Source: Brachypodium distachyon (lineage: Eukaryota > Streptophyta > Magnoliopsida > Poales > Poaceae). From it: a stretch of DNA of 64,000 bases. Below are positions 36,684 through 49,158 of the stretch, piece by piece. Positions within the stretch are counted from its first letter, which is position 1. Every line of letters starts with the position of its first letter. The position numbers were made by a program, and so were the translations under genes. The notes beneath the pieces were generated by a model. The model was given only the letters and a program-made list of their open reading frames with translations, was not told the DNA's origin and ran no database searches. The DNA lies in assembly GCF_000005505.3 (NCBI RefSeq), contig NC_016132.3:52900914-52964913 (forward strand), read 5' to 3'.

Positions 36684-38484
36684 ACAGGAAATCTGGAAGG
36701 TCATTGAGAAGTCACACTCCATTTTTGCGCTCCAAATCGACCTAGTTGCTTTAGAAAAAAAAAAAGGGTGGAGCATAGATGCAACTAGACATTTGTTTTA
36801 AGAGACTATATGAGCATCATCTGTTTTTGAGGGAGCACTGATTAATTAGCGATGCAGTGTTATGATCACATGACAACTGATGTTTGCTGTGCTGGCCTTT
36901 TATCCTGTTATCTTTGTTGGAGATATTTTTTTTTACCTGTGTAGAATAACAGCACTAAAGTTTGTCTTGCCTCGTGCAGAACCAAATGGCAAAATTTAAT
37001 GCGAATCCGGTTTTAATTTGCGACTCACCAATGTACTAGTCTTTTATGCCTTTTAAGGCCTTCTCCACTGTGGTGTTTCAGCCGGTCCAAACTCCACTTT
37101 TTGCTAGTATGGACCGATCCATACCACTGGAGCAGGGCGAAGCATCGAGCAAAAAGAATGGACCGATCCATGTATATGGACCGATGCAAACAACCAAAAG
37201 CAGAATAAAAAAAATTCTTACGGGGATGCTAGGTATGCTAGGGGGAAAATATCACGGAAGAAAAGCACCTAGATTTGAGGTATGGAGTTCTTTTATCTCA
37301 TGCGGGTCCTACTCTGAAGCATGGATCGATGCATGCACACTGAAGGTAAAATTGAGTTGAAAGATCTGTGCATGGTGACAGAGAAAAGTTAAAAGTATGG
37401 TCCGGCGACACCGTGGAAGGCCTAAGAAACGTTGTGAATTTAGAGTCACGTGAGGGTGAGTTTGATTCTTGCATCAAGAATCGGTATATGTGCCGTTCTT
37501 TTCGTTCAGTCCTTTCTGCTTTGTTCCTATGGATTTGTCGGATCATACTTGGATAGACACGACGGTGTTAAGCATTCAGTCTTAGTGTGGCGTATCCACA
37601 AGATCAGGGGTTAAGTAGATGTAAAGCTGAAATCTCCAACATTCAGAATCCATCAACACACTAAGTTGAGCGCTGGGAATCGGGCGTCCGTGTCTACACA
37701 GCGAGATTACTTGTGGCAAGCGGGAATGGCTAGCTAATACGAGTTGGGATGACCAAGCTTATTGCACCCACGACTCCACGAGGGCGTGCACGACTAAGCT
37801 CTGTCTGTCCCCGGCGGGCTCCACTTTCGTGGGTCCGAAGATCAAATACGTTGAAACGCATGTGAATGAACCGAGAGCTGTCCTTATCGTACAGCTTGAG
37901 CGCCAATAGATGTCTCTTCTTTTTCGTCAACTGCAGGTCGGGTCAACCCACGACACTCTGTTTCGCCTTTTACGGGTTCTTTCTTGACCCGAACGTAGTA
38001 CCTTTCCAAAAATTTAACTTCGTGCGGTAGCATGATGGATAACTCTCTGCAAAAGCAGTATTATAGTATGCCTAGGATCGATTAACAGACGTAGCAACCT
38101 TTTGTACTATATAACATAACACTCTGAAAATCAAAATCCTTTTTCGTAATAGAGACGATAACATCTTAATGTGCGATGCATCGAGTAGAGCATATACTGT
38201 ATAAAGCTAGCAGAACTCCAGGTACTGAGGTACAGGCAAATGCTGCAAGGAAGCGTAAGTTACCATATCCTCGCACGCACCGACGCACGCACGTACAGGA
38301 CACACACTACTAGTAGTAGACGTACGACAGACACGATCACTAGTTGACTACACGGACAACCCAAACCGGTCCACACAATCTGCTGCAGGGTGCACTAAAA
38401 TGACCAGGTTATTAATTCACAACGCGCTAAGGTACGCACACGCACACGTGAGACGACGTACATACTGTAGTTACGAACGGCGTC
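36684..38484. other. 3' region of the CCCH gene and intergenic DNA
   Basis: The first 300 or so bases are presumed 3' untranslated region. From about 37050 to 38400 no gene or clear repeat is recognised. ACGCACGC-type short repeats lie near 38275-38295. Confidence 0.5.
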
Positions 38485-38667
38485 TCATTTCTTCTTGGCA
38501 CCGGCGGCTTTCTTGTCGCTGCAGGCATGCAGCACTACTGATGCCGTGGACACGGCGACCGCGGCGATTTGCTTGCCCATGCTCTCCTTGACCTGGCCCC
38601 TCCGCGGCAGCGGGTTCCCCGACGGCGTCTTGCTGATGGCCGGAGCGGGGTAGCTGCTAGGTGCCAT
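38485..38667 (-). CDS. Small 60-aa basic protein with P-R-R-G-Q-V-K motif
   Basis: A single-exon frame beginning MAPSSYPAPAISKTPSGN and then PLPRRGQVKE; the C-terminus is Lys/Ala-rich and ends AGAKKK. There is no signal peptide. Residues 30-50 are a mildly hydrophobic, possibly amphipathic segment (GKQIAAVAVSTASVVLHAC). I do not recognise a named family, although short plant proteins with a PSGxPLPRRGQ-like core are familiar to me. Support: strong plant-like composition, ATG in good context (GCCATG on the coding strand is not present, but AGGTGCCATT precedes on the opposite strand), and a TATTTATA element 110 bp upstream. The PxxRGQxK motif recalls the 49-aa pair at 51.4 and 52.9 kb. A chance frame cannot be excluded. 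Confidence 0.6.
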   Translation of the reverse strand: MAPSSYPAPAISKTPSGNPLPRRGQVKESMGKQIAAVAVSTASVVLHACSDKKAAGAKKK

Positions 38668-38776
38668 TGATGGAGGATTCGAGGCACGTACTATCTCCTG
38701 CCGCTCTGCGCTCCCTGTGTGCTACTGCTGGTGAGGAGGACAATGTGTGTTTGGAGCATGGACCTGGGCACGAGCG

Positions 38777-38784
38777 TATAAATA
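38777..38784 (-). promoter_or_regulatory. Possible TATA element of the 60-aa gene
   Basis: TATTTATA on the minus strand (TATAAATA on the plus strand), about 110 bp upstream of the ATG at 38667. The orientation is ambiguous. Confidence 0.4.
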
Positions 38785-39420
38785 GGCCAAGGGGGATGCA
38801 TGGATGGGACCTGATCCGGAGCAGGGGTAGTGCACCAACCCGCGGTCGAGCGTGGACTTGAGTGCGGATCCAGGTGGTCAAGTCGTCAAGGGTCGCCACG
38901 CCAGACGGCCAGAGTGCCGCCAAAGGTGAGTCGGGGGTTCGGGGTCGGGGGACAGCCGGACAGGCAGTGGTGACTGGCGAGTGCTGTGCTGTGGGCCTGT
39001 GGAGCGTGGAACCGTCGTGTGAACGGATGCCCCATGTATGGAGAGATGTATACTGTATACATGATGAGGGCTTCCCAGGTTCGTGTTCTCACTGCTTTGC
39101 ACGGAACAAAAGATGGCGATGGGTCGGGGCACCCTCTCGGCTCTCTGTGTGCAGGCAGCTGCCAGCTGGTTCCAGCACGCGCGGAAGCTCGGAACAGGCC
39201 AACAGCTAGAACTGCTGAAGCGTCACGAATCCATGTGGTGGGTTCCAGCTCAGGGATGCAGCCGTGCGCTTCCCTTTGACTACTCCACGTACGTAGCGTG
39301 CTGCTGCTGCCTTGTGTTGCAATGAATGGCTGCAAGCATAGTTCTTCGTTCTACGTTGGCTTTACCACACACACACACTTGAGTGTCAAATCAAGGTTCT
39401 AGCCGACACTCTAGACAGTG
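38785..39420. other. Intergenic, no gene seen
   Basis: GC-rich sequence with overlapping open frames on both strands. None has splice signals or family resemblance that would support a gene. Confidence 0.45.
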
Positions 39421-39425
39421 CCAGC

Positions 39426-39588
39426 TGTGGAAATATGACATTGAAAGGCTAATATTTTATGTTGTATTGATCCGATTTTCATATGGGACATTTATAGAGG
39501 TACAAACGGGAAAATAAATTTGGAGTACAAGACAAGTAATTCCTTTAAACCGATTCTATCTTATTTAATCCCAACCATATCTCTAACA
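39426..39588 (-). repeat. 3' LTR (left copy)
   Basis: 163 bp, TG…CA on the plus strand, ending ATATCTCTAACA. It lies next to the polypurine tract, so it is the 3' LTR of the minus-strand element. Confidence 0.88.
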
Positions 39589-41267
39589 TTCCCCCTCGGT
39601 CGTAGCGGGAGCGAAGCGGACGATTGCGACTGGATTTGAAGTCTTGTGCTTCCATCGTCTTCTCTGCTTCGCCATCATCAACTGCGTCTCTGATGGACTG
39701 GTCCGTCACCTAGGGCGGTGCCTGCCGTCCCCTTCTGGTGTCGTCCCCTTGTCTCTCCTCTATTCCCTCCCGCAGTCATAGCAGGAGTGCCGTGGACGCT
39801 AGTGACGACGCGGACGCTTTGACTGGAGTTGTTGCCGATGAGTCGCTGTAGACGTCGTAGCCCTTGAAGTCGATGTCGAGGTAGCCGATCATGATGTGGC
39901 CGTGGTCGAAGTATTAGTCGTCGTAGTGGATGGAGCCGCAAATAGCCGAAGGCGCAAAAAAAAATTGCGCTATGATGATGTAGAGACGGAACTGCAGTCG
40001 AAGACGATGCACCTTGCTGATGTCAGAGGGTGTCGTCAGGAGGAGCGTCGTGTGTATGTCAGAGGACACGTCGAAGGAGATGAGGCCGCCAATTTTGCCA
40101 GAATTGGAGGGAACCCATCGAGCACGCATCGGTTTTGTCAGGACCGTGCGCGCCGTGCGACCACCAGTTTTGCCAGAACTGGAGGCAAGTCATCACAAAT
40201 AATGATGTTGGTGTCGATGCAGTCGAAGCCGTCGGAGACGCGGGGATGCCGTCGTCGGTGAAGATGACGCGGGAATGCCGTCATCGGTGAAGATGACGCG
40301 AGTATGCCGTCGTCGCTGATGTGTCTTGCAGTAGAACTGTCAGAGAACACGGAGATGTGGATGAAGTGGCGGCGGCTGGTTGACGATGATTCTTGATGGA
40401 GATCACGTTGATGAAGACCTTTGACGATAAAGTGTCAGCGATGGCGTATCAGCAGGCATGTGATGATGATTTGTCGCTCGAAGGCGTCCCTTTTGACGAC
40501 GTCGTGTCGATGCCGTGCTGTCGGAGAAGTCGTGTTCCACACCGGCCTGCGTGTGGATGATGCATGTGCTTCTCGTACATGTACTCGACGAAGTGGAGGC
40601 GGCTCTCTCGTAGTTGGGCGTGACGTAGTCGTACAACTCGATGGCGTGAAGATGATGCAGATCGGTGGCTTGGTGTAGACGATGATGAATGCGCCGTCAG
40701 CACTGGCCGTCAGGTTGATGCGTAGCGCGGCGGTGTGCTCGAAGACGCGCGGGCTCGGTCAATCTGGAAGTCATGGACGATGCAATCTCCATGTACGCAT
40801 GGCATGAAGCGGTGGATTTTATTGGCCTCGATCGGCGAGTCCTTCTGCTAGCTTCTTGCTCCATTGCACACATGCAGATGCTCGTGTGTAGGACTGTAGG
40901 TAGAAGCGACAAGCAGATCGATCAGACCACGGACGTGCGTGCATGCTGGTCGTGGTCTCGCGGACGTAGGCGCCGGAAGCCGCGGGCGCTGAGACTCTAC
41001 GAGCAAATCGATGGGTGCCGAACCAAAGGCGAGGAACACCGGCCGCGTCATCTCGTCGGGTCGGTATAGATCACCGGATTTATTTGGCTAAAGAAAATCA
41101 ATCTACTAAGTGGAATTTGGAATTGATCTAAACTAATTGCTGATCGGAGGACAAACCATGGATGGGAGTCCTCCGGGGAGAGTATGGAGATCAATCTCCG
41201 CGGAGGCAGCATAGTGCGGAAGGTGTGGCCAAGGATCGGCGACTTCAGTCTAATCGTTTTGATACCA

Positions 41268-41449
41268 TGTAGAAATATAGGATTGGAAGTTTAATTGGTA
41301 TTTCACGATATTCTATATTGTATTGATCTGACCCTCATATGAGATATACATAGAGGTACAATGAGAAAAATAGATTTTAAGTACAAGACATGTAATTTCT
41401 TTAAACCAATTCTATCTTATCTAATCCCAACCATATCATATCTCTGGCA
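41268..41449 (-). repeat. 5' LTR (right copy)
   Basis: 182 bp, beginning TGTAGAAATATAGG and ending ATATCTCTGGCA. It lies next to the tRNA primer-binding site, so it is the 5' LTR of the minus-strand element. Confidence 0.88.
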
Positions 41450-41454
41450 CCAGC

Positions 41455-42878
41455 CTGCTGCCTGCCAGGCATCATCCAATGCACGCACCACGGCACCAGA
41501 CGTCGAATTCCGAATCCACGTCCTGCGTGCCCTGCGCGCTGTACCTGTGCTTGTAAGACACGTACGTCTGCGGACGTCCCCGGTTTCTGGTTACCGGAGT
41601 ATGAACGCTGGGGTACGTGGGACGCCCGATCCCGTGGACGGAAGAATATCAACAGCTCCAGAGCCAGAGAGTCCTACGGTCTCGGTCTTCTATTCCTACG
41701 CCGAAGAATGCGATTGCGACGCCCGAATCTGGGAGACGCGACGACGCCCGGCCGGCCGGATTCGCGTACAGGTTCCATTCAGTCGCGCGCTTGACCGCGT
41801 GGTTCGTACGTGTGTGACAGAGCCGGCCCGCGAGATGCATGCAGAAATATATGCGCATCTATCCGACTCTGAGAGCACCCGCGCGCATCGCGTACGTATG
41901 CTGACTCTGCGCAACGATGATACTACTACCAGCGCCCCGGCTCGGTCAGTGTGGTCTCGAGTCTGGAGCGGAACAATTGAAAGGGAGATGGACCGAAAGG
42001 CGGGAAAGGAATGCAGCTTTTGGGCCAAACTAACATTCGATCTCTGCGCTGCAACGTACGCATGACCTCATTGAGAATGCGTCACGTTTCCGTGCCATTG
42101 TCCTCCGGGGAGCTGCCTGATAAAATGCCTGTCTGCAATTTTCTCATGCTAGTCCTGAACGTATAAATTTTCTTTAATTTTTTAGCCCCAAAATTGTGAC
42201 AAAGAATAGGCATGTCAATTTGGCATCACTGTTTCTTTTAGTTTCAATTGTTTTTCGCAAAAAAAAACTAAGTCATTGTGGCAATTATTGTGTCAAAACC
42301 ATGACACGTCAACACTAATGCCGCTTCACATGAGGTAAGGGGATATTGTTGTCCGATTTCAATAGATGAGGGACGAAAAGGTATATGGAAAAAATGAATG
42401 AGTCATTTGCTTACATTTTGATAAGTTGAGAGACGAAAATTATAACTTCCTCGACGTTTAACAATAGAGTGCTAATTTCTAAGTTTTTTATCTATCTGAC
42501 ATAGTTATTTTATTTTGTAAATAATTAAAATAATTAAAATAATTAATGTGCAACTCGATTGACTTAAGAAATAAAAATATATTTATTATATAATTAAAAC
42601 AAAAGGACATAAAAGCCATCACGTTCGTCATTTTAGGCTCAAGAATCTCCACTATTAATCATTGTGTGTCAAGATTATGACGGTTCAGATCTAAATAATC
42701 TTCACCATTAATCTGTGGGTCCAAATTATAACGACTCAGATCGAAACATCAAAAATAAAAATAAAAAACAAGAAATTTCGATAAAAATTACCCATGACAT
42801 CTTATCGAGGAAAACCAATAAAACTCTTTAATAGAGATATAATCAAATTCTACTTCGCTAAAACTACTAAGGAATAGC
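41455..42878. other. Intergenic between LTR element and LINE
   Basis: A long frame running out of the LTR to 42065 shows no domain and is treated as chance. From 42100 to 42878 the DNA is AT-rich, with two diverged copies of a motif like AATCTCCACTATTAATC / AATCTTCACCATTAATC near 42650 and 42700. Confidence 0.45.
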
Positions 42879-42923
42879 AAGTCCACTAACTACAAAACCT
42901 AGAGGGGTGAAAAGACACTGGGA

Positions 42924-45543
42924 ATGGCTCCCCAACGGTCCTCTGCTCTCTCTACTCCCACCGCCCAACCTCCCAGACCCACTGCGCCGGCGACGCACTC
43001 CGGCGACTGGCGTCCACCAAACTCCCAGCCCCTCCCGTCGAGGTTCCACTCTGGCACCCGACGGCCAGATAAAGCCCACCTCCTGGCCGCCACTTCTCAG
43101 GAGACAGAGGCCCCCCTCCCTGGTCGGTCCCGCCCGGCCTCAGCAGATCTGGAAGACGACAATGATGGTTGGACCCAGGTTTGCAACCGTCGCCGCCGCC
43201 GCATTCAAAACGCCCCGCCTTCCTCTTCTGAAGCTAGAGTTACTCCCTCCACCAACCCACCTCGGATCCCTCGGTGGCTGGTTCGGCGCTGCTTCAATTG
43301 CCTGAGCCTAAACCATCTTAAAGCTACCTGCAAAGAAGAAGTACGCTGCTACTCATGTTGGTTCACCGGACATCTCGCTCGTAGCTGCCCATCACAATCC
43401 GCCCCCGCCAGCAGCGCTACAACCAATTCTCAGAGACGCCTGCCCGCTCACCCATCCCCACCGCCGCCTAGCTCGATGGCGCACTATCCCTTGCTGGCCC
43501 ACGTGCGCTTCCCGCAGGAAATCATCACCCGTGGGGACCCAGATCTGCGCCCTGCCAGAGGGCGCGGGCTCATCTCCCGCACTCTAGGCATGGCGGCTCT
43601 GGAAGCTGACTTCACCGGCCGGGCGCTTCTCGCAACGGTCCAGGGCACTCGACCACCTGTGTCCCCTGAGGCACTGGTGCAGACGATGGAGCGCACTTGC
43701 GGAATACAGAGGCAGCGTGTGCGGGTGGAGGTAACTTTCGCAACGACGGAGGAATGCACGAGGGTTCTAAACCTCTCGGGCCACTTCCGATGCGGAGGCG
43801 TCAACATCAGCTTTCGGCGTTGGCACCGAAGCGCCCAGGCCACTGGAGCCAAGTTGGAGTTCATCACCAAGCTCGCCTTTGAGGGCCTTTCGGCTGACGC
43901 GTGGGAATGGGACGCCATCGGTTAGCTCGTCAACAACCTGGGCGGGAAGCTGGTGGAGATCCTGTCCTCCACTGACCGGTGGTGCCTCATTGTGACGGCG
44001 TGGATGCGGGATCCCAGCGACATCTCGAAAGAGTACGATTTGGAGATTCCAGAATCGGAAGGGCTTCTGAACACCCCAGCCGACTCCGACGACCCGGAAT
44101 CACCCCTGCCGCCTCAAGCTCCAACCTTCAAGCGTACTCTGCTCCACCCCCTCGCCATTCATGTGCTCGAGGTGGTAGACCGCTCACCCCTCTGCACCGA
44201 CCTCCCGCCACAGTACATCGACGAAGACGAAGACACGACGCGCCATCACATCTACCCTTACTGGGGTGGAAGGATTGACGGCTCCGGTCGTGGTGCTCCC
44301 CGCGGCGGCGGCCATGCTTTTGCCAGCCCAGCCACGGACAGCATTGGAGGAGGTTGGGGGAGGAACCGCTCAAGCGGCGACTGGGGGAGAAATCGTGCTC
44401 GCGGCCTCCTGCTGCCTGCCGGCGGCCTCTCGGTCCAGGTGCTCATGGCGTCGGCACAGACCCCGGCGTCAGTAGCTGCCCCCGCTCGCTCGGGTACGAA
44501 AACTCCATCCTCCTCCCCTGCAAGTTTGCTCCGTCTAAGCTCCTTCGGCAGAACGACCTCTCCCCGGCCATCCTCGGTGGCCTCCACGGCCGCCGGCTCG
44601 GATGCACGCGCCCTGACGCCGCCAACCTCATCGCCGCGTCTCCCCAAGCTCCTCCTTCACAGTCCCCTGTCTTGTGGCACACCTACGTCCGTCGCCTCCA
44701 CTGCCGTCGGGGTCGATGCGCAGGTTTGCACGCCTACATCATCACTGCGGCGCTTCTTCGTTGCCGACCTCATCACGCCGCCCTTCATCGCCGCCTTTCG
44801 CCAGCCAGGGTCCGTTGGCCCCACCGTCAAAGGTGCCGCCTCCGACCACCGCTCGTGAGGTGCCACGTGTCAAGGAGGCGGCTTCCAAATCCTTTGACCA
44901 GCTTCCCGATATGGACCGGGAGGGTGGGACGTTTGGGGGGCCTCTCATGGAGTCGGAGGCCCAAGTGGAGTCGACGGCCCAAGTCTCCTCCTTGGTGCCT
45001 ACGGCCCGCCATGCTCCCTGGGACCCGGTGGCCCAGGTCATCTCCTCCGCGCTGGCTGACCCCCACAGGCCCGGGGCGGCGGACGTTCCAGCTTTTGACG
45101 GACAGTTGCAGCCCGCAGTGGGAGAGAGGCCCGTGACGGCAGCCGTTGCTCTCTCTGAGTCCTTGTGCCTCTCCCCCCCTCGCTCCGTCCTGGGTCAGCG
45201 GCCGACGGTGTCGTCCCCAACTCGGCGAAAGAAGACGCTACCAGTGGATTTCACTCCTCGGAGGAGTGAGCGCCTCCGAAAGAAAGAAGATGGGAAGAAC
45301 ATGGGGCCATACCACCGTGCCCAGACGGTCCTAGCCAGGAAGCTCAGCTTCTCCTCCGACAATGAATCCGGCTCACAGCAGGCCATGGACCAATACCTGC
45401 AACTCTTCTCCAAGCCGCTCGCTCCCCACCACCTTTGTGCGATTTCCGCGTTATTCTCCCCGGAAGAAGTGGACTTCGACGAGCCGGCATACTCCGTTTT
45501 CCAGACATATGCGCTTCCGGACGAGGTGGATCCCTGCGCCTGA
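42924..45543 (+). pseudogene. LINE ORF1 (gag-like, zinc knuckles), disrupted
   Basis: Starts MAPQRSSALSTPTAQ. Two CCHC knuckles follow: CFNCLSLNHLKATC and CYSCWFTGHLARSC (residues about 123-155). Then comes a conserved nucleic-acid-binding region (WDAIG, continuing LVNNLGGKLVEIL). A single in-frame TAG at 43923-43925 interrupts it. The same frame continues to 44858 through a Gly/Ser/Pro-rich stretch. The C-terminus is in another frame (to 45543: RRSERLRKK, ARKLSFSSD, YLQLFSKPLAPHH), so a frameshift lies between about 44674 and 44858. ORF1 proteins coat the LINE RNA. This copy would give only a 333-aa N-terminal product. Confidence 0.88.
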
Positions 45544-45580
45544 TTCGTAGCTGTCCTTGTAGCTCTTTTGTATTCCTGTT

Positions 45581-48500
45581 ATGGATTCAGAACTTTGTGT
45601 GGCTGTGTGGAATCTTAGAGGCTTGAATAATCCTGTTCGGAGGAACTCGATTCGCCGTTTTCTCCAGTCTTTCAATCTGTCGTTGATTTGTGCTCAGGAG
45701 TCTAAGCTCCAGATGGTTGATTTTTCTATTGTTTCCCAAACCTTTGGGGCTGCTTTTGACGGTTTTGACTTCATCCCGGCGGCCGATACGCGCAACGAAA
45801 TAATCATGGCCTGGCGATCGGACCGCCTCCGAGTTACCACTATCCACAAAGGGGAATTCTCAATAACGGCATAAGTGCTTTCTCTGAAGGATGCGAAGAA
45901 CTAGGTTGTGACCTCGGTTTATGGTCCGCAAGAGCAAATTGACAAGGACAGGTTCCTATTGGAGCTCTCTGAAATTGGCCCAACTATGCAACTCCCCTGG
46001 TTGATCAATGGTGACTTCAACTTGGTCTGCGATGTTGCTGATAAAAGCAATGGGAGGATTAACCGCAGGATGATGAACAAGTTTAGACACACTCTTAATT
46101 CCTTGGCCCTGCAAGATATGCCACTGCAAGGTCGAAGATTTACCTGGAGTAATGAGCAAGACTCTCCGATCCTTGCGAAATTGGACAGAGTACTCTACAA
46201 TCCTCTTTGGGAAGATTTATACCCGATCAGCGATCTGACAACGCTGAGCACCTGTATTTCGCATCATTGCCCACTGCTGCTATCTTGCTCTGCCTCAAGG
46301 CCCCGTTCGTCCAGATTTCACTTTGAAAATTTCTGGCTGAAGATCCCTGGTTTCAAAGAGGTGGTCCAAGATGCGTGGAATTTAGTCGAGGGCACTACGG
46401 CTACTGATCCTCTCCGTGTCTTGGACTCGAAGCTAATGGCCATGTCTTGGACTCGAAGCTAATGGCCACTGCCAAAGCACTTAGAAGATGGGGTCAGAAA
46501 AAACAAAACCAATTTGCTCTGTTGTTCCAAATTGCAAATGAAGTCATTTTGCGTTTCGACAAGGCCATGGAATCTCGGGATCTTTCCTGTGATGAAAAGA
46601 AGCTGCGGGCCTTTCTCAAAGGAAAATTTCTTTCTTTGGCCTCCTTGGAAAGAACCAGGCTGCGGCAACGTGCTCGCATTCGAGATATCAAGGAAGGAGA
46701 TGCTAATTCCAAATACTTTCATATGAAGGCCAATGCCCACCGCCGCAAGCACCTGATTCCCATCCTGCGCCTCCATGACAGAACCGTCTCCTCCCTAGAC
46801 GACAAGTTGGAGCTTGCTCAAAGATACTTCACCAATATTTTCGGCACGGCACCACAAAGGCAGCACCGTCTCAACCTGGATGCCATGGACATTCCTGCTC
46901 TGTCCGCTCTCCAGGCCAGGGAATTGGAGATCTCCTTCTCTCGGGAAGAAGTCAGAAAGGTTATCATGAAGATGCCTAGCGATCGGGCCCTCGACCCTGA
47001 CGGCTTCTCGGGCCTCTTCTTCAAGTGTTGTTGGGATATCATTGCCGAGGATCTAATGGCGGCTTTGAATCAGCTTCATCAGGGGCAATTCCAGAATTTC
47101 CACCGGCTCAATGATTCCCTTCTTATCCTGTTGCCGAAGAAGGAAAACCCTATTGATATCCAGGAATTTCGCCCGATCAGCATGATACATGGCTTCTCAA
47201 AAATCTTTGCAAAAATTCTGGCCACTCGCCTGTCCAAGATGTTGCCCTCTCTGATCTCCCAAGCCCAGTGCGCGTTCATCCAGTCTAGAAGCATCCATGT
47301 AAATTTTAAGCTGGTGGCAAATACTGCTAAATTTCTGCACAACAAGAAAAGGCCGGCGGTGCTAATGAAAATTGACATCTCGAAGGTCTTCGATACTCTT
47401 TCGTGGGAATTTCTCATCGAGATTCTTCGGCGCAGAGGTTTCGGCTTGAGATGGCGCAACTGGATCTGCGGCTTGCTTGCCTCTGGCCGTTCCTCCATCT
47501 CTATTAATGGAGAGAGGGGACCTCCTATCCATCTCGCTAGGGGAGTGCGGCAAGGTGACCCCCTGTCACCGGATCTCTTTATTTTGGCGATGGACTCCCT
47601 CCAGGCGATCTTGAAATGGGCTTCTGACCACGCTCTTCTTGCTGACCTGGGGCTAAATGGAGGCATCACAAGGGTTTCTATCTACGCAGACGATGCGGTG
47701 CTCTTTTTTAGCCCTACGCCTTCTGACTTAAGTGTGATCTCTGCAGCCCTCAAAATTTTCGGCGAATCAACTGGCCTCCACATCAACTTGCAGAAATGTT
47801 CGATCACTTGCATCCGCTGCAGCAGCGAGACATCTCAGATGGTGGCAGACCACTTCCAATGCATTCGAAAGGACTTTCCACTCACATATCTTGGGCTGCC
47901 GCTCTCCACATGCCGCCTCCGCAAGTCTGACTTCTGGCCGGTGATTGACAAATTCTCTAGCAAGCTCAAGGGATGGAAACCGAAACTTCTTTCGACAGGC
48001 GGGAGGCTAACTCTGACGCGCTCCATACTGATGGCGCTCCCCCTCCATTTCCTCTCGATTCTCCACATCCCTCAATGGGCCCTGGACATCATCAACTGTC
48101 GCTTCCGTGGTTTCATCTGGAAAGGGGAAGAGGAGATTAATGGCGGCCACTGCCTCCTTCCGTGGTCCAGAGTTTGCCGCCTAGTGGAGTATGGGGGCAT
48201 CGGCGTGCTAAACCTTCGCCACTTCGGCACGGCGCTCCATTGCCGCTAGCCTTGGCTGCGATGGGCTTCGACACCTAGACCCTGGGCTCTAATCCCTGCG
48301 GTTGAAGATCGCGAAGCTCAGGCTGTATGCAGCTCTGCCATGGTCATTCGCTTGGGTGACGGCACACGTGCTAAATTTTGGACCGACAATTGGTTGCCTG
48401 GAGGGAGAACAGTGCAAGATGTAGCTCCTGCGCTCTTCTCCTTCGTCAACAAGTCTGGTTTATCTGCGGCTGCTGCCCTCTCTGGCCACAGATGGGTTAG

Positions 48501-49158
48501 AGATATTACCGGCGGAGTCTCCTCCTCTGCTCTTACTGAATACCTACACCTCTGGGATTTGGTTTCAGACATCAATCTGACTCCGGGACAAGATGATGTA
48601 GCAGTGTGGAAATTCACAAAGGATGGCAACTTCTCTGTCAATTCAGCATATAATCTTTTCTTTGCTGCCAACACTAAATTTGCATGCGCCAAGCCCATTT
48701 GGAAGTCTAAGGCCCCAATGAAATGCATATTTTTCATGTGGCTAGTTGTGCACCGCCGCTGTCTCACAGCTGATAATTTAGCTCGCAAAGGATGGCCACA
48801 TAACAACGTTTGCCAACTCTGCACTTTAGAGAATGAAAGTTGCACACACATCTTTGTTCACTGTGTTTCCTGCCATCAGATTTGGCATAAGCTTCGGGGC
48901 TGGTCCCAAGCTTCTTTCCCTCCGCCAGGCAGCCATTTCAGCAGCACTGAAGATTGGTGGTTGACAGCAAGAAAGCAAGCCCCCAAAGCTCTTCGTACTG
49001 ATTTCGACACCTTCTTCATTCTTGTTCACTGGAGGATTTGGAAGGAACGAAATGCTCGTATTTTTCAGAATGAGGCTAACTCTGTGGACAAAATTTCTGA
49101 GCTTATCATGGAGGACCTTCAATCTTGGAGGACAGCGGGCTGTGTGACCATGATCTGA
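45581..49158 (+). pseudogene. LINE ORF2 (endonuclease, reverse transcriptase, zf-RVT), disrupted
   Basis: Starts MDSELCVAVWNLRGLNNPVR. The APE-type endonuclease shows CAQESK and NGDFNLVCD, but the usual catalytic SDH is SHH (ISHHCPLLLS). Stops interrupt at 45872-45874 (TAA) and 45902-45904 (TAG). A 26-bp tandem duplication (46417-46442, 46443-46468) shifts the frame. The reverse transcriptase is then open for 600 codons: PSDRALDPDGFSGLFFK, LPKKENPIDIQEFRPISM, GVRQGDPLSPDLFILAMD, and the catalytic YADDAVLF. A TAG at 48247-48249 ends it; the same frame resumes to 49158 with the Cys/His domain (CQLCTLENESCTHIFVHC). ORF2 nicks DNA and copies the RNA. This copy is inactive. Confidence 0.93.
46417..46468 (+). 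repeat. 26-bp tandem duplication inside LINE ORF2
   Basis: The unit beginning TGTCTTGGACTCGAAGC occurs twice, at 46417-46442 and 46443-46468, with no differences. Because 26 is not a multiple of three, it alone explains the change from the endonuclease frame to the reverse-transcriptase frame. Confidence 0.97.

Larger units (their letters stand above)
39426..41449 (-). mobile_element. Complete 2-kb non-autonomous LTR retrotransposon
   Basis: Two direct repeats, 39426-39588 (163 bp) and 41268-41449 (182 bp), bound the element. Each begins TG and ends CA and they share GATATACATAGAGGTACAA-like and AATCCCAACCATAT blocks. Identical 5-bp CCAGC copies flank it (39421-39425 and 41450-41454). Next to the right LTR, the minus strand reads TGGTATCAAAAC, a near match to the Met-tRNA primer site TGGTATCAGAGC. 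Next to the left LTR, the minus strand reads CCGAGGGGGAATG, a polypurine tract. The element therefore runs on the minus strand. The 1.68-kb interior is GC-rich with many GTCGATG/GATGACG repeats and shows no gag or pol domain. LTR divergence indicates an old insertion. Confidence 0.9.

Noticed and set aside
41361..42065. 234-codon open frame on the plus strand
   Set aside because: It begins inside the LTR, has no known domain, no promoter-like context and no homology I recognise.
44354..45136. 260-codon open frame on the plus strand
   Set aside because: Third-frame shadow of LINE ORF1; Arg/Pro/His-rich.
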